Below, one piece after another: positions 35,163 through 44,289 of a DNA stretch of 64,000 nucleotides; positions within the stretch are counted from its first letter, which is position 1, and each line of letters opens with the position of its first letter. The DNA lies in contig NZ_JAMWYS010000052.1 of NCBI RefSeq assembly GCF_023914155.1, positions 1 through 64,000 on the forward strand, written 5' to 3'. The translations under genes and the position numbers were made by a program. The DNA is from Solitalea agri. Its GTDB lineage: Bacteria; Bacteroidota; Bacteroidia; Sphingobacteriales; Sphingobacteriaceae. The notes beneath the pieces were generated by a model, which was not told where the DNA came from, ran no database searches, and saw nothing but the letters and a program-made list of their open reading frames with translations.

Positions 35163-35729
35163 ATGAAGCCGGAGCTGCAAAAGCTTAATAAAAAAAACAT
35201 TGAAGAATTGTTTCACGCTAACTATAGAAGACTTTGCGTGATGGCAGTTCGTTATGTGGATGATATTGAGGTGGCAAAAGATCTGGTTCAGGGTTTATTT
35301 GCACATTTATTATATAAATACGAGCAGATTCAATTGAAAACTTCCTTGGAGGCGTATGCTGTCCGCTCTGTAAAACATCTCTGCATTACCTACCTAAGAA
35401 GGCAAAAAAGCCAAAAAATTGTTTATCAAACAGATGATCTACCTGAAATGACATTTGACCCTTATGGGTTAATAGATGATCAAAATCAGCGATTAGAAAT
35501 GTATGCAAAGTTGCATGCCGCTTTAAAAAAATTGCCTCCCGAAAGGTGCAAAATATTTTTGATGAGCAATGTTGAAGGATTCTCTTATGCTGAAATTGCT
35601 GAGAAAAATGGAATTTCAGTTAATACTGTAAAAACTCAAATTAAAAAAGCATACTCTACACTTCGAGCTGAATTGTCTGTAAATGCGATTGTTTGCCTAA
35701 TATTATTTTTCAGAATTAACGATTTGTAA
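35163..35729 (+). CDS. ECF-type RNA polymerase sigma factor
   Basis: A 188-residue sigma-70-family factor of the ECF class with region 2 (about 15-80, FHANYRRLCVMAVRYVDD and DLVQGLFAHLLYKYE) and region 4 (about 115-170, LHAALKKLPPERCKIFLMSN and YAEIAEKNGISVNTVKTQIK). It precedes a FecR anti-sigma gene and a SusC with an STN domain, the standard arrangement for signal-driven uptake loci. The predicted target is the promoter motif before fecR and possibly its copy at 48.8 kb. No strong -7 box is present before it. Confidence 0.93.
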   Translation: MKPELQKLNKKNIEELFHANYRRLCVMAVRYVDDIEVAKDLVQGLFAHLLYKYEQIQLKTSLEAYAVRSVKHLCITYLRRQKSQKIVYQTDDLPEMTFDPYGLIDDQNQRLEMYAKLHAALKKLPPERCKIFLMSNVEGFSYAEIAEKNGISVNTVKTQIKKAYSTLRAELSVNAIVCLILFFRINDL

Positions 35730-35754
35730 ATTTTTTTTCTTTTTTTTTAATAAG

Positions 35755-35784
35755 CCAATCACCCTTTTTTGCACTAAGTGCGTC
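35755..35784 (+). promoter_or_regulatory. candidate ECF-sigma promoter of fecR
   Basis: After a long T-run come ccaatcaccctttttt and gcact, then a 4-base variable part and gcgtc. It ends 10 bases before the FecR ATG. CGTC is a common ECF -10 core. A near-identical 30-base copy (26 matches) occurs at 48816-48845, which argues for function. Confidence 0.6.
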
Positions 35785-35794
35785 TTGCCTGTAT

Positions 35795-36934
35795 ATGAAA
35801 ATAAAACAGGATAATTTTAAGGGCGAAAAATGGATTTTGGATGTTTTGGATGATCAGTCATCTGAAGAGCATGTATTTCCTACCAGTGATTTGGAAATCT
35901 TGGAAAGGGAAAAGGAAATACTCGATGATGCTATCTTGCATGCACAATTCGCTGATAAAATCGATGAAACGGCAGACTGGCAAAAAGTACTAGGACAACC
36001 GCGTATAATCACCTTAAAGTCATTCTTAAAATATGCAGCTATATTAGCAATCCCGCTAATTATAGGTGCCGCCTTCTTTTTAACCCAAAAACACTCAAAA
36101 CTTAGTTTAACTGCAACATCAACTGTTCAGCCTGGGAAAAAGGTGATGCTAATTCTTCAGGATGGTTCAAATGTTGACCTGACGCAGGCTAAAAATGTAA
36201 AGGGCCTTTCAGGTGTTATTAATAACAATAGTACACTTGATTATACCAATACCGAGAACTCCTCCAATGCAGATAAACCGGTTTTTAACACCTTATTGGT
36301 TCCCCGCGGCGAAGATTACAAATTAGTGCTTGAAGACGGAACGGAGGTTTGGGTGAATGCAGATACCAAAATCAAGTACCAGGTTAATTTGAGCAAAACT
36401 CAAACGCGTGAAGTTTATCTGGAGGAAGGGGAAGCTTATTTCCATGTGACGAAAAATCCGTCAAAACCATTTATCGTTCATAATAATAATATGGCTGTAC
36501 AAGTTTTAGGGACGTCCTTTAACGTAAATGCCTATTCCAATACCATTCTAACCACATTAGTTGAAGGCAAAGTGAAAGTAAGCGCTGGTTCAGACAAATT
36601 CTTGTTTTTAACTCCGGGAGAGCAAGCGAGCTTCACGAGTGCGAACGGTAACCTGCAAAAGCAGGACGTAGACGTATATCCATTTGTTTCATGGAAAGAC
36701 GGACTAATCATAGTTGAAAATGAAACCATGTCCGAATTGATGGAAAAAATTGGTCGTCTGTACGATTATGACATTCAAATTAAAGACGAAGAAATTAAGA
36801 ATTGGCATTATTCGATTTTAGCCAAAAGATCATCATCTGTAGAAGATATTTTAAATACTATTCAAAGTACATCAAAATTAAAGTTCACTGTAAAAGAAAG
36901 GAAAATTTTTGTTGAGAAAGCGATAAATAATTAA
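35795..36934 (+). CDS. FecR-family anti-sigma factor
   Basis: A 379-residue single-pass inner-membrane protein. The N-terminal cytoplasmic part (about 1-75) would bind the sigma factor. One helix is at about 77-93 (LKYAAILAIPLIIGAAFFL). The periplasmic FecR domain (about 165-270) has VPRGEDYKLVLEDGTEVWVN, EGEAYFHV and LGTSFNVNAY, and a DUF4974-like C-terminus (about 300-375) ends near LKFTVKERKIFVEKA. It would receive the signal from the STN domain of the SusC receptor and release the sigma factor. Confidence 0.93.
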   Translation: MKIKQDNFKGEKWILDVLDDQSSEEHVFPTSDLEILEREKEILDDAILHAQFADKIDETADWQKVLGQPRIITLKSFLKYAAILAIPLIIGAAFFLTQKHSKLSLTATSTVQPGKKVMLILQDGSNVDLTQAKNVKGLSGVINNNSTLDYTNTENSSNADKPVFNTLLVPRGEDYKLVLEDGTEVWVNADTKIKYQVNLSKTQTREVYLEEGEAYFHVTKNPSKPFIVHNNNMAVQVLGTSFNVNAYSNTILTTLVEGKVKVSAGSDKFLFLTPGEQASFTSANGNLQKQDVDVYPFVSWKDGLIIVENETMSELMEKIGRLYDYDIQIKDEEIKNWHYSILAKRSSSVEDILNTIQSTSKLKFTVKERKIFVEKAINN

Positions 36935-36942
36935 CAAAAAAG

Positions 36943-36964
36943 GGGCGATGTTTCTGCATCGCCC
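36943..36964 (+). terminator. hairpin between fecR and susC
   Basis: gggcgatg and catcgccc form a perfect 8-base stem with loop tttctg, a few bases after the fecR stop. There is no T-run after it, so it may set the fecR-to-susC expression ratio or act as partial terminator. Confidence 0.5.
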
Positions 36965-37046
36965 GAACAGGTAAGTTGTTATAAATCAAATGCTCCCGGC
37001 TAAGTTGCAAGGATTTATATTTTACTTTTTAACCTAATCAAATCTA

Positions 37047-40000
37047 ATGAAAAAAATTTACTCAAGATTTATTCCAATTAAGAACCTGAAAGGGTTAAGA
37101 AAAAAAGGGTTAACCGCCTTTCTGCTTTTGGCATTCTCCATGAATATAATGGCTCAATCAGCGCCGAAAGTGAGTTTAAATGTTAAAAACGCTCAGGTTT
37201 CAACTGTTTTTGAGTCGCTAAAAAAGCAGACAAAAATTTACTTCGTTTATAATCATGAAGAAGTAAATGCTTTACCTAAAGTGACCCTGAATTTAAAGGA
37301 CCAACCACTTGAAACGGTGTTGGAACTGTTATTGACGGATTCTAATTTAGAATATTCGATACAACAAGAGTCTATTGTTATCAGACTAAAAAAAGCAAAA
37401 GAAAATAAGCAATCACGTAAAAAAATATTGGTTAGCGGAGTAGTGACTGATGACACTAATGCACCATTGCCTGGGGCGAGTGTAGTTGAAACAGGGACCA
37501 ATAATGGTACAATGACCAACGACAAGGGCCAATTTCAATTGAATGTGGAAGAAAATGGCAGCATAACGGTGAGTTCTCTGGGCATGGCTACGCAAAAAAT
37601 TCAGGTAGGGGGAAAAACCAGTTTCAAAATCTCATTGAATGCTACCAGCAATGGCCTGAAAGAAGTAGTGGTTGCAACTGGTATGTTCAAAAAGGCTACT
37701 CAAAGTTATACAGGTGCCGCTACAACCATTACCGCTAAAGAACTGGAAACGGCCAGCAACCGCAATCTTATCGCAGCCATCCGTAATATTGATCCATCGT
37801 TTAACGTGTTGGTTAATAACCAGGCTGGTTCTAACCCGAATGCAATACCGGATGTTACAATCCGTGGAGTTTCCAACCTGCCAAACGTAAATCAGGTGGG
37901 ATATGATGATCAAGTGCGCGCCTTAAACGCTCCATATGTTATCCTTGATGGCTTTCCATCAACCATGCAAAAGCTGTATGACTTGAACGTGGATCAGGTA
38001 GAAACCATTACGATTTTGAAGGATGCTTCGGCAACCGCTATTTATGGCTCTAAAGCGGCAAATGGTGTAATAGCCATTACACTTAAAGCACCTAAAGCCG
38101 GAAAGCTTGAAGTAAGTTTCCGCAATAACATAAGTGTGGAAGCGGCTGACTTAAGCGCCTATAATCTTTTAAATGCCAGACAAAAGCTGGATCTGGAGCA
38201 AATAGCTGGGCTTTACAATGACTTTCGACCTGAAAACGATCTCACTAGAAAAAGCTATTATAACTTCTTACTAAATGAGGTAAACAGGGGAGTGAACACC
38301 TATTGGTTGTCACAGCCTATTCGTAATGGCGTAGGGCAGCAACATAGCCTTAATTTAGGAGGTGGTGACCAGTCGTTTCGTTATTCGGCCAATGTATCTT
38401 TAAATGATATTCAGGGGGCAATGAAAGAGTCGGGCCGCAAAACCTATTCTGCATCGATCAACCTTTCTTACACTTTTAAAAAAATAAAATTCAGCAATAA
38501 TGCATCGTATTCTCAAGGTTATTCACAAGATTCACCTTATGGAAACTTCAGTGAATACGTGAGACAAAACCCTTATTGGAGAGCATTTGATGAAAATGGG
38601 AAGGTATTAAAATACTTGGGAGATCCTGGTGATGGTAGTTACACAGGTCGTTGGAATAAATTGCCGGTGAATCCTTTGTATAACGCCACGCTAAATACCT
38701 TTAATAAAAGAGAAAACACAGGTCTTACCAACAATACAAGTCTTGAATGGCAGGTTCTTAATGAATTGGTTATGAGGGGCCGTTTAGGTATTTCCAAAGG
38801 CACGAACCAAAGTGATATATACAGGCCTGCTGATCATACTGCTTTTGATGATTATGGTCCTGAGAATGTGTTTAGAAAGGGTGATTATCAGTTTGGAACT
38901 GGTAATAACATTAGCTATGATGCGTCGCTCAATATAGCTTTTACTAAAACCTTTGTTTCAAAACATACCGTTTTCGCCGGATTAGATTATAGTATTAATT
39001 CAAATACAAACTCGAGTTACGGATTTACAGCGGAAGGATTTAGCAATCCAAAATTTAATTTCCTCTCCATGGCATTGCAATATCCGGCAAACGGTAAGCC
39101 TTCCGGATCTGAAAATACAGCCAGGACAATTGGTTTGGTGGGCAATCTGAATTACATCTACGACAATCGCTATATGGTTGAAGGCTCCTATCGCTTGGAT
39201 GGATCTTCTCAATTAGGTGATCAGAAAAAATTTGCTCCTTTTTGGTCAGTTGGCGCAGGTTGGAATCTTGATAGAGAAGCCTTTTTTCAAAACCAGTCGA
39301 TCGTTAATCGATTAAAATTGCGTGGATCAGTAGGTGTTACCGGCGCTCAATTTTCAGCAGGTAATCAGGCCATGACTGCTTACCAATATGATATGGGAGA
39401 CCGTTATTACAATTGGACCGGAGCTAACCTGCTTTCTTTGGGTAACGAAAATTTAAAATGGCAATCGACACTGCAGTCAGACATTGGAATAGACGCAGAA
39501 TTCCTGAATAGCCGTTTAAAAATTAATGCGGACTATTACCAGAAACTAACCAAAGATCTGATTTCAGCCGTAAACCTTCCTGCTTCGAGTGGCTATGCAA
39601 GCTATGCTGAAAATATGGGCAATATGCAGAATAAAGGTTACGAGGTTAAGGTAACAGGCACCATGGTTCGTGACACCCACCGCCAGTTATACTGGAATTT
39701 AACGGTCGCTGCTATGCATAACAGCAATAAGATCACGAAAATTTCGGAAGCCTTAAAAAATGCACAAAAGGGCATGGAGGCAGCTAAAACCGCTACTCCT
39801 AATACATTATACCGAGAAGGCCAATCAATTTCTACCATTTACGTTGTACCATCCTTAGGGATTGATCCAAGTACAGGGAAAGAAATGTACAGAACTGCCG
39901 ATGGAAACGCCACTTTCACCTGGAATGGAGCTGACATGGTGGCTTACGGCTCAACCGATCCTGATATTCTGGGAAATATAAGCTCAATGGTTAGATACAA

Positions 40001-40412
40001 GAAATTAACGTTTAATATTTCCTTTGGATATCGCACCGGAGGCCAGTTATATAACGAAACGTTAATTAACAAGGTAGAAAACGCCGATTTTAAATATAAC
40101 GTAGATGCCCGTGTGTATAATGACCGTTGGCAAAATCCAGGGGATATTGTTGAGTTTAAAGGGTTAATGGTGACAACTGAAACCGGTAAAACTTCGCGCT
40201 TTGTAGAGAATGAGACCACCATTAACTGTCAGAACATCAATTTGGCGTATGATATCAGGTCAGACTACATACAAAAGCGTTTTGGAGTCAGGAGAATGTC
40301 TTTATCTGCAAGTTGGTCTGATCCATTCTATGTTTCGACCGTAAAACAAGAGCGAGGTACAAGCTATCCTTTCTCCAGAAATTTTTCATTCAGCCTTAAT
40401 ACAACATTCTAA
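37047..40412 (+). CDS. SusC/RagA-type TonB-dependent outer-membrane transporter with STN domain
   Basis: A 1121-residue receptor of the SusC class. It has a signal peptide ending near MAQSA, an STN signalling domain (about 40-115, KNAQVSTVFESLKKQT), a carboxypeptidase-regulatory-type beta domain (about 130-205), the plug (from about 215 with ATGMFKKATQSYTG, then ILKDASATAIYGSKAANG) and a C-terminal barrel ending SFSLNTTF. The STN domain is what links transport to the FecR/ECF pair upstream. The substrate, glycan, peptide or other, cannot be judged from the residues. It imports with SusD, 18 bases downstream. Confidence 0.95.
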   Translation: MKKIYSRFIPIKNLKGLRKKGLTAFLLLAFSMNIMAQSAPKVSLNVKNAQVSTVFESLKKQTKIYFVYNHEEVNALPKVTLNLKDQPLETVLELLLTDSNLEYSIQQESIVIRLKKAKENKQSRKKILVSGVVTDDTNAPLPGASVVETGTNNGTMTNDKGQFQLNVEENGSITVSSLGMATQKIQVGGKTSFKISLNATSNGLKEVVVATGMFKKATQSYTGAATTITAKELETASNRNLIAAIRNIDPSFNVLVNNQAGSNPNAIPDVTIRGVSNLPNVNQVGYDDQVRALNAPYVILDGFPSTMQKLYDLNVDQVETITILKDASATAIYGSKAANGVIAITLKAPKAGKLEVSFRNNISVEAADLSAYNLLNARQKLDLEQIAGLYNDFRPENDLTRKSYYNFLLNEVNRGVNTYWLSQPIRNGVGQQHSLNLGGGDQSFRYSANVSLNDIQGAMKESGRKTYSASINLSYTFKKIKFSNNASYSQGYSQDSPYGNFSEYVRQNPYWRAFDENGKVLKYLGDPGDGSYTGRWNKLPVNPLYNATLNTFNKRENTGLTNNTSLEWQVLNELVMRGRLGISKGTNQSDIYRPADHTAFDDYGPENVFRKGDYQFGTGNNISYDASLNIAFTKTFVSKHTVFAGLDYSINSNTNSSYGFTAEGFSNPKFNFLSMALQYPANGKPSGSENTARTIGLVGNLNYIYDNRYMVEGSYRLDGSSQLGDQKKFAPFWSVGAGWNLDREAFFQNQSIVNRLKLRGSVGVTGAQFSAGNQAMTAYQYDMGDRYYNWTGANLLSLGNENLKWQSTLQSDIGIDAEFLNSRLKINADYYQKLTKDLISAVNLPASSGYASYAENMGNMQNKGYEVKVTGTMVRDTHRQLYWNLTVAAMHNSNKITKISEALKNAQKGMEAAKTATPNTLYREGQSISTIYVVPSLGIDPSTGKEMYRTADGNATFTWNGADMVAYGSTDPDILGNISSMVRYKKLTFNISFGYRTGGQLYNETLINKVENADFKYNVDARVYNDRWQNPGDIVEFKGLMVTTETGKTSRFVENETTINCQNINLAYDIRSDYIQKRFGVRRMSLSASWSDPFYVSTVKQERGTSYPFSRNFSFSLNTTF

Positions 40413-40430
40413 TTATCAAGATCCTTAGAA

Positions 40431-41858
40431 ATGAAAAAAATTAAATACATAACGCTGGTATTGTTGGGTGTTTTATCGGTTTCTTCCTGCAAGGACTATT
40501 TAACCGTGGATCCACTAACCACCGTGGCTCAACCAACCCTCTATGAATCCGAAACCGGATTTAAGGATGCTCTTACCGGTATTTATATGCAAATGAAATC
40601 TACTCAACTTTATGGAGAAAACATGACCATGACCACCATGGAACATCTTGTTTCCAGTTGGGAGACCGACGTGAATTCAGTAGGATCAAACCTGAATTCT
40701 TTTAATTATACGGATGCGCAGGTACAAAACACTTTTGAAGGCGTTTTTGGAGCAGAGTATAAAGCTATTGCCAACATAAATGCCATTCTTGATCACATAG
40801 ATGAGAAAAAGGACGTGTTTCAACCAGGTATGTATGAAACAATCAAGTCAGAATGCCTGGCACTAAGAGCATATTGCCATTTAGATATTTTACGTTTATT
40901 TGGTCCGATACCTACCAACCCGACCATAGGCAATAAGCTTCCATATGTTACTCATTTAAGCACTACACCAAATGCAGGAGTATCTTTTTCAGTTTATCAG
41001 GAAAAGTTATTAAAAGATTTGGACGAAGCAGCGGCATTAGCCCAAAATGTAGATCCTATTCTTAATTATTCGTTGGCAGAGCTCAAAGATCCGGGGCCGG
41101 CTAAAGCTTTTTATCCTTCAGACTACTATTTAGCCTATCGCTATCTGCGTATGAATTATTATGCCGTTAAAGCGCTTCAGGCTCGCGCTTATTTGTGGTT
41201 TGGCAATAAAGGAAAAGCCTATGAGTGTGCCCGAGTAGTTATTGATGCCAAAAACAGTAACGGTACTGAAAAATTCCGTTTAGGAACTAGCGCCGATTTG
41301 GCAAGTGAGGATTACGCTTTTTCTTCCGAACATATTTTCGGTTTGTTTGATAACGGACTTTTCAGAAGGAATGATGCTTTACTGAATATCTTGAAAAGAG
41401 GAGCTCCTGTTGATGAAACTCTATATGGTAAAACCGGAAAGGATATTCGTGAGATGAATGGTCTTTGGAAAACGAATAATGCAACTAAAAAAACAGCTCT
41501 TTATAAATTTAAGGTGAAGGAAGAGGCATCTACTTTGAAGCAAATTCCATTATTGCGAATCAGTGAAATGTATTTAATTGCTGTTGAAACGGGTCCGCAG
41601 GCAGAGGCTCAACAACTTTGGGATAAGTTTCGTATTGCCAGAAATATTGGCGCCCTTGCACTTCCAGCTGATGCCAAACTTCTACAAGACGAAGTTATTA
41701 AGGAATATCGTAAAGAATTATATGGTGAAGGGCAGGCCTTTTTCGCATACAAACGCGTAAATGCGCCCAGATCTATGATAACTTTTGCGCCAGCTACGGC
41801 TATCGTAAATTATCTATTACCTATGCCTAAAACAGAAACCGTTAACCTTGACCGATAA
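40431..41858 (+). CDS. SusD/RagB-type outer-membrane lipoprotein
   Basis: A 475-residue surface lipoprotein that forms the lid of the SusC transporter. The lipobox is VSSC with Cys20. TPR-like helices run through the middle (KSECLALRAYCHLDILRLFG is the characteristic SusD phrase, here at about residue 140-160) and a C-terminal part includes RISEMYLIAVE and VIKEYRKELYGEGQAFFAYKR. It lies 18 bases after susC and 14 before the DUF4843 gene, so the three are probably one transcript. Confidence 0.94.
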   Translation: MKKIKYITLVLLGVLSVSSCKDYLTVDPLTTVAQPTLYESETGFKDALTGIYMQMKSTQLYGENMTMTTMEHLVSSWETDVNSVGSNLNSFNYTDAQVQNTFEGVFGAEYKAIANINAILDHIDEKKDVFQPGMYETIKSECLALRAYCHLDILRLFGPIPTNPTIGNKLPYVTHLSTTPNAGVSFSVYQEKLLKDLDEAAALAQNVDPILNYSLAELKDPGPAKAFYPSDYYLAYRYLRMNYYAVKALQARAYLWFGNKGKAYECARVVIDAKNSNGTEKFRLGTSADLASEDYAFSSEHIFGLFDNGLFRRNDALLNILKRGAPVDETLYGKTGKDIREMNGLWKTNNATKKTALYKFKVKEEASTLKQIPLLRISEMYLIAVETGPQAEAQQLWDKFRIARNIGALALPADAKLLQDEVIKEYRKELYGEGQAFFAYKRVNAPRSMITFAPATAIVNYLLPMPKTETVNLDR

Positions 41859-41872
41859 AAGAATCTACGAAG

Positions 41873-42646
41873 ATGAAGAGTATTAAACGTTTAATAGCAG
41901 TTGCTTTGGTGTCAAGCGTCTTAGTTTCTTGCGAAAAAGAACAATTTCCGTTTACTGATGTGGCCCGGGTGCAATTTGGTCCGGAGCAGAGTCTGTTTTA
42001 TAACCCCAATGCTAATCTTGCCGATACCTTAAAGAACTACACCTTTATTTATGCTGGAAATAAAACCATTGACACGGTTTATTTTGATCTCTATGCTACT
42101 GGAGGTGTGTCTGATCAAGACAGAATCTTTACGCTAAAGCAGGTGCAATTTGCCGGAGCTAATAATGCGGTTGCCGGCCAACATTACAAGGCCTTTGATA
42201 ATGAGTTGATGAAAAATAAGTACTTCGTAAAGGCCGGTCAGGTGCATGCAAGGGTTCCCATCATAGTGTATCGTGACGCTTCTTTAAAAACCAAGGATGT
42301 TGTCTTAAAATTCCAGGTGCAGGAGAATGCAAACTTTAAACTGGGTGAAGCGACCAACTTATGGCGTAAACTAACTTTATCAGATCGTCTAGGCATTAGC
42401 CCTCAATGGAATACGGGTTTCTACAAATTTCTTTTGGGGGGTTATAGCACGGTAAAACACCAATTCTTGATCGATCATACTGGTCAGCTATGGAGTGAGG
42501 AATGGATGAAGTATTCTATAGAAAATGATCCAGGAAGTGTCATGAATTGGGTTGCTATAGCCAAAACGGCTCTGGTTGATTATAATAATGCTCATCCATT
42601 AGATAAATTAAAGGACGAGAACGGGGTATTAATTGTTTTTCCATAA
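41873..42646 (+). CDS. DUF4843 lipoprotein
   Basis: A 257-residue lipoprotein with lipobox LVSC (Cys20). The mature part is a beta-sandwich-like region with TIDTVYFDLYATGG and GQVHARVPIIVYRDASLK, followed by a segment with NTGFYKFLLGGYSTVKHQF. The pattern fits DUF4843, whose members regularly sit after SusD in this type of locus. It probably binds or presents the substrate at the cell surface; this is inferred from position. Confidence 0.8.
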   Translation: MKSIKRLIAVALVSSVLVSCEKEQFPFTDVARVQFGPEQSLFYNPNANLADTLKNYTFIYAGNKTIDTVYFDLYATGGVSDQDRIFTLKQVQFAGANNAVAGQHYKAFDNELMKNKYFVKAGQVHARVPIIVYRDASLKTKDVVLKFQVQENANFKLGEATNLWRKLTLSDRLGISPQWNTGFYKFLLGGYSTVKHQFLIDHTGQLWSEEWMKYSIENDPGSVMNWVAIAKTALVDYNNAHPLDKLKDENGVLIVFP

Positions 42647-42662
42647 TTAGCGGATTTCATCA

Positions 42663-44132
42663 ATGAAAAAAATATATACTATAGCATGGGCGGCAGTAGC
42701 CTTATTGGCATTAAGCTGTTCCAAAGATTTGGGTAATTATGACTTTAAGCCCAAAGAAGTTATTAGCATTGAAGGAGTGGAGAAATCGTATAGTATTTCT
42801 GGAACCGAAAGGCTTATGATTGACCCCTCCCTAAGTTCTTCTGAAGGGAATGCAAATTTTGATTGTTTTTGGGGAATTTATGATGGCGATTATCAAGGTT
42901 TAGACCTCCCAAAGATGGACACCATCTCTAAAACCAAAACCTTGGATTACCTGGTGACACAAAGGCCATATGACAAATGGAAACTCGTGTTTTGTGCAAA
43001 AAATAAGCAAACCGGCTTTGCGCAATATTGGCAAATTCCTTTAAGGGTCACTACTCCTTCAGCAGGAGGGTGGTATGTGTTAAAAGATGACGGAAGCCAA
43101 AGCGATATCGATTTATTTAAGACCCCTACTTCCATAATGCCTGCCAGTAAGCTTGAAAATATATATAGTAGCTACAATGGAAAAAAAATGGAGGGCAAGG
43201 CTTTATTTTTGGCTTATTCAACCGAATATCAACCGAGTTCAAAAACATTGTTTGTCGGAACTGATAAGGATCTTTCAGCACTTAGTATTTATACTTTTAA
43301 GGAGTTTAGAAACTTGGGCGGACTATTTTTTGAAAAGCCAAGTGTTAAGGCTCCCGGCTTTTTAATGAATACTGGTGCTAATTATTTTTTACTAAATGAC
43401 GGTCAGCTTCATGGTCTTTCGACTATACTTCTGGGCGGAGGTTTGTTTAGTACACGAAAATTAATAGATAATGTGAATTCGCCCTACAAATTGTCGAAGT
43501 ACTTTACTGTAGATGAAGTCTATAGGGCACCCTATTTCTTTGACGACATGAGCAGTTCGTTTTTTATGGCAGGCGATGCTACGGATGCTGCATTAACGGC
43601 AGTAACTGATGCAAAAGATAAGAATGGCAAGCTACTAACGGCTATGACAGCTAAGAACAATAACAAGAAATTGTTATTTATGGATGGACTATATGCCTAT
43701 TTTCAGGATAAAACAGATGCTAACCTGAAAATTTTATCCAACTTAACATTAAATAGCAGCGCATTTCAAATGGTGAATGATACGGTTAAAACCATGGATA
43801 AATTTTTCAATGCCACCAATATTGCCATTTTGCAAGCAGGAGATGAAAACATGGTTTACTTTGCCAATGGCAATGAGGTTTGGTCTCGTAACTTATCAAA
43901 CAAACAAGAAACAAGGCAGTTCATTGTTCCTGCCGGTGAGGAGATTACATTTATCAAACATCGCAAATCAGAAGATGAGCCGTACGCTTACAATTATGTA
44001 ATGGTTGGCACCAAGGTAGGGGGGAATTATAAAGTACGCATGTTTGAGAAATCGTCTGGTGACTTAAAGCCTACTCCTAAATTCATCCTTGAAGGTACAG
44101 GTTCAGTAGGGGACGTATATTTTGTTAAGTAG
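42663..44132 (+). CDS. PKD-like family lipoprotein
   Basis: A 489-residue lipoprotein (lipobox LSCS, Cys19). It starts with a PKD/Ig-like part (residues about 30-125) and then a long region of short repeated strands with W-x-Y/F and YFVKDD-like phrases (GGWYVLKDDG, FLAYSTEYQP, ILQAGDENMVYFAN) that resembles a beta-propeller. It is the fourth outer-surface component of the locus and probably binds the same substrate as SusD. No catalytic residues are visible. Confidence 0.72.
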   Translation: MKKIYTIAWAAVALLALSCSKDLGNYDFKPKEVISIEGVEKSYSISGTERLMIDPSLSSSEGNANFDCFWGIYDGDYQGLDLPKMDTISKTKTLDYLVTQRPYDKWKLVFCAKNKQTGFAQYWQIPLRVTTPSAGGWYVLKDDGSQSDIDLFKTPTSIMPASKLENIYSSYNGKKMEGKALFLAYSTEYQPSSKTLFVGTDKDLSALSIYTFKEFRNLGGLFFEKPSVKAPGFLMNTGANYFLLNDGQLHGLSTILLGGGLFSTRKLIDNVNSPYKLSKYFTVDEVYRAPYFFDDMSSSFFMAGDATDAALTAVTDAKDKNGKLLTAMTAKNNNKKLLFMDGLYAYFQDKTDANLKILSNLTLNSSAFQMVNDTVKTMDKFFNATNIAILQAGDENMVYFANGNEVWSRNLSNKQETRQFIVPAGEEITFIKHRKSEDEPYAYNYVMVGTKVGGNYKVRMFEKSSGDLKPTPKFILEGTGSVGDVYFVK

Positions 44133-44163
44133 TGTTTAATTATTCAAGCGCCTTTTAAATAGA

Positions 44164-44189
44164 AACCGGCAGCTTTCCTGCTGCCGGTT
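44164..44189 (+). terminator. hairpin between the lipoprotein and first TlpA gene
   Basis: aaccggcagc and gctgccggtt form a perfect 10-base stem with loop tttcct. There is no long T-run, so it may only partly stop transcription before the TlpA pair. Confidence 0.55.
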
Positions 44190-44289
44190 ATCATAATCAA
44201 AAAAATATAGGATAGCGTATTTCGTCTGCTAAAAAATTAGTGGAATGGGATGGCTAGTTCCTATGAGAATTACCAATTTTTAAACCACA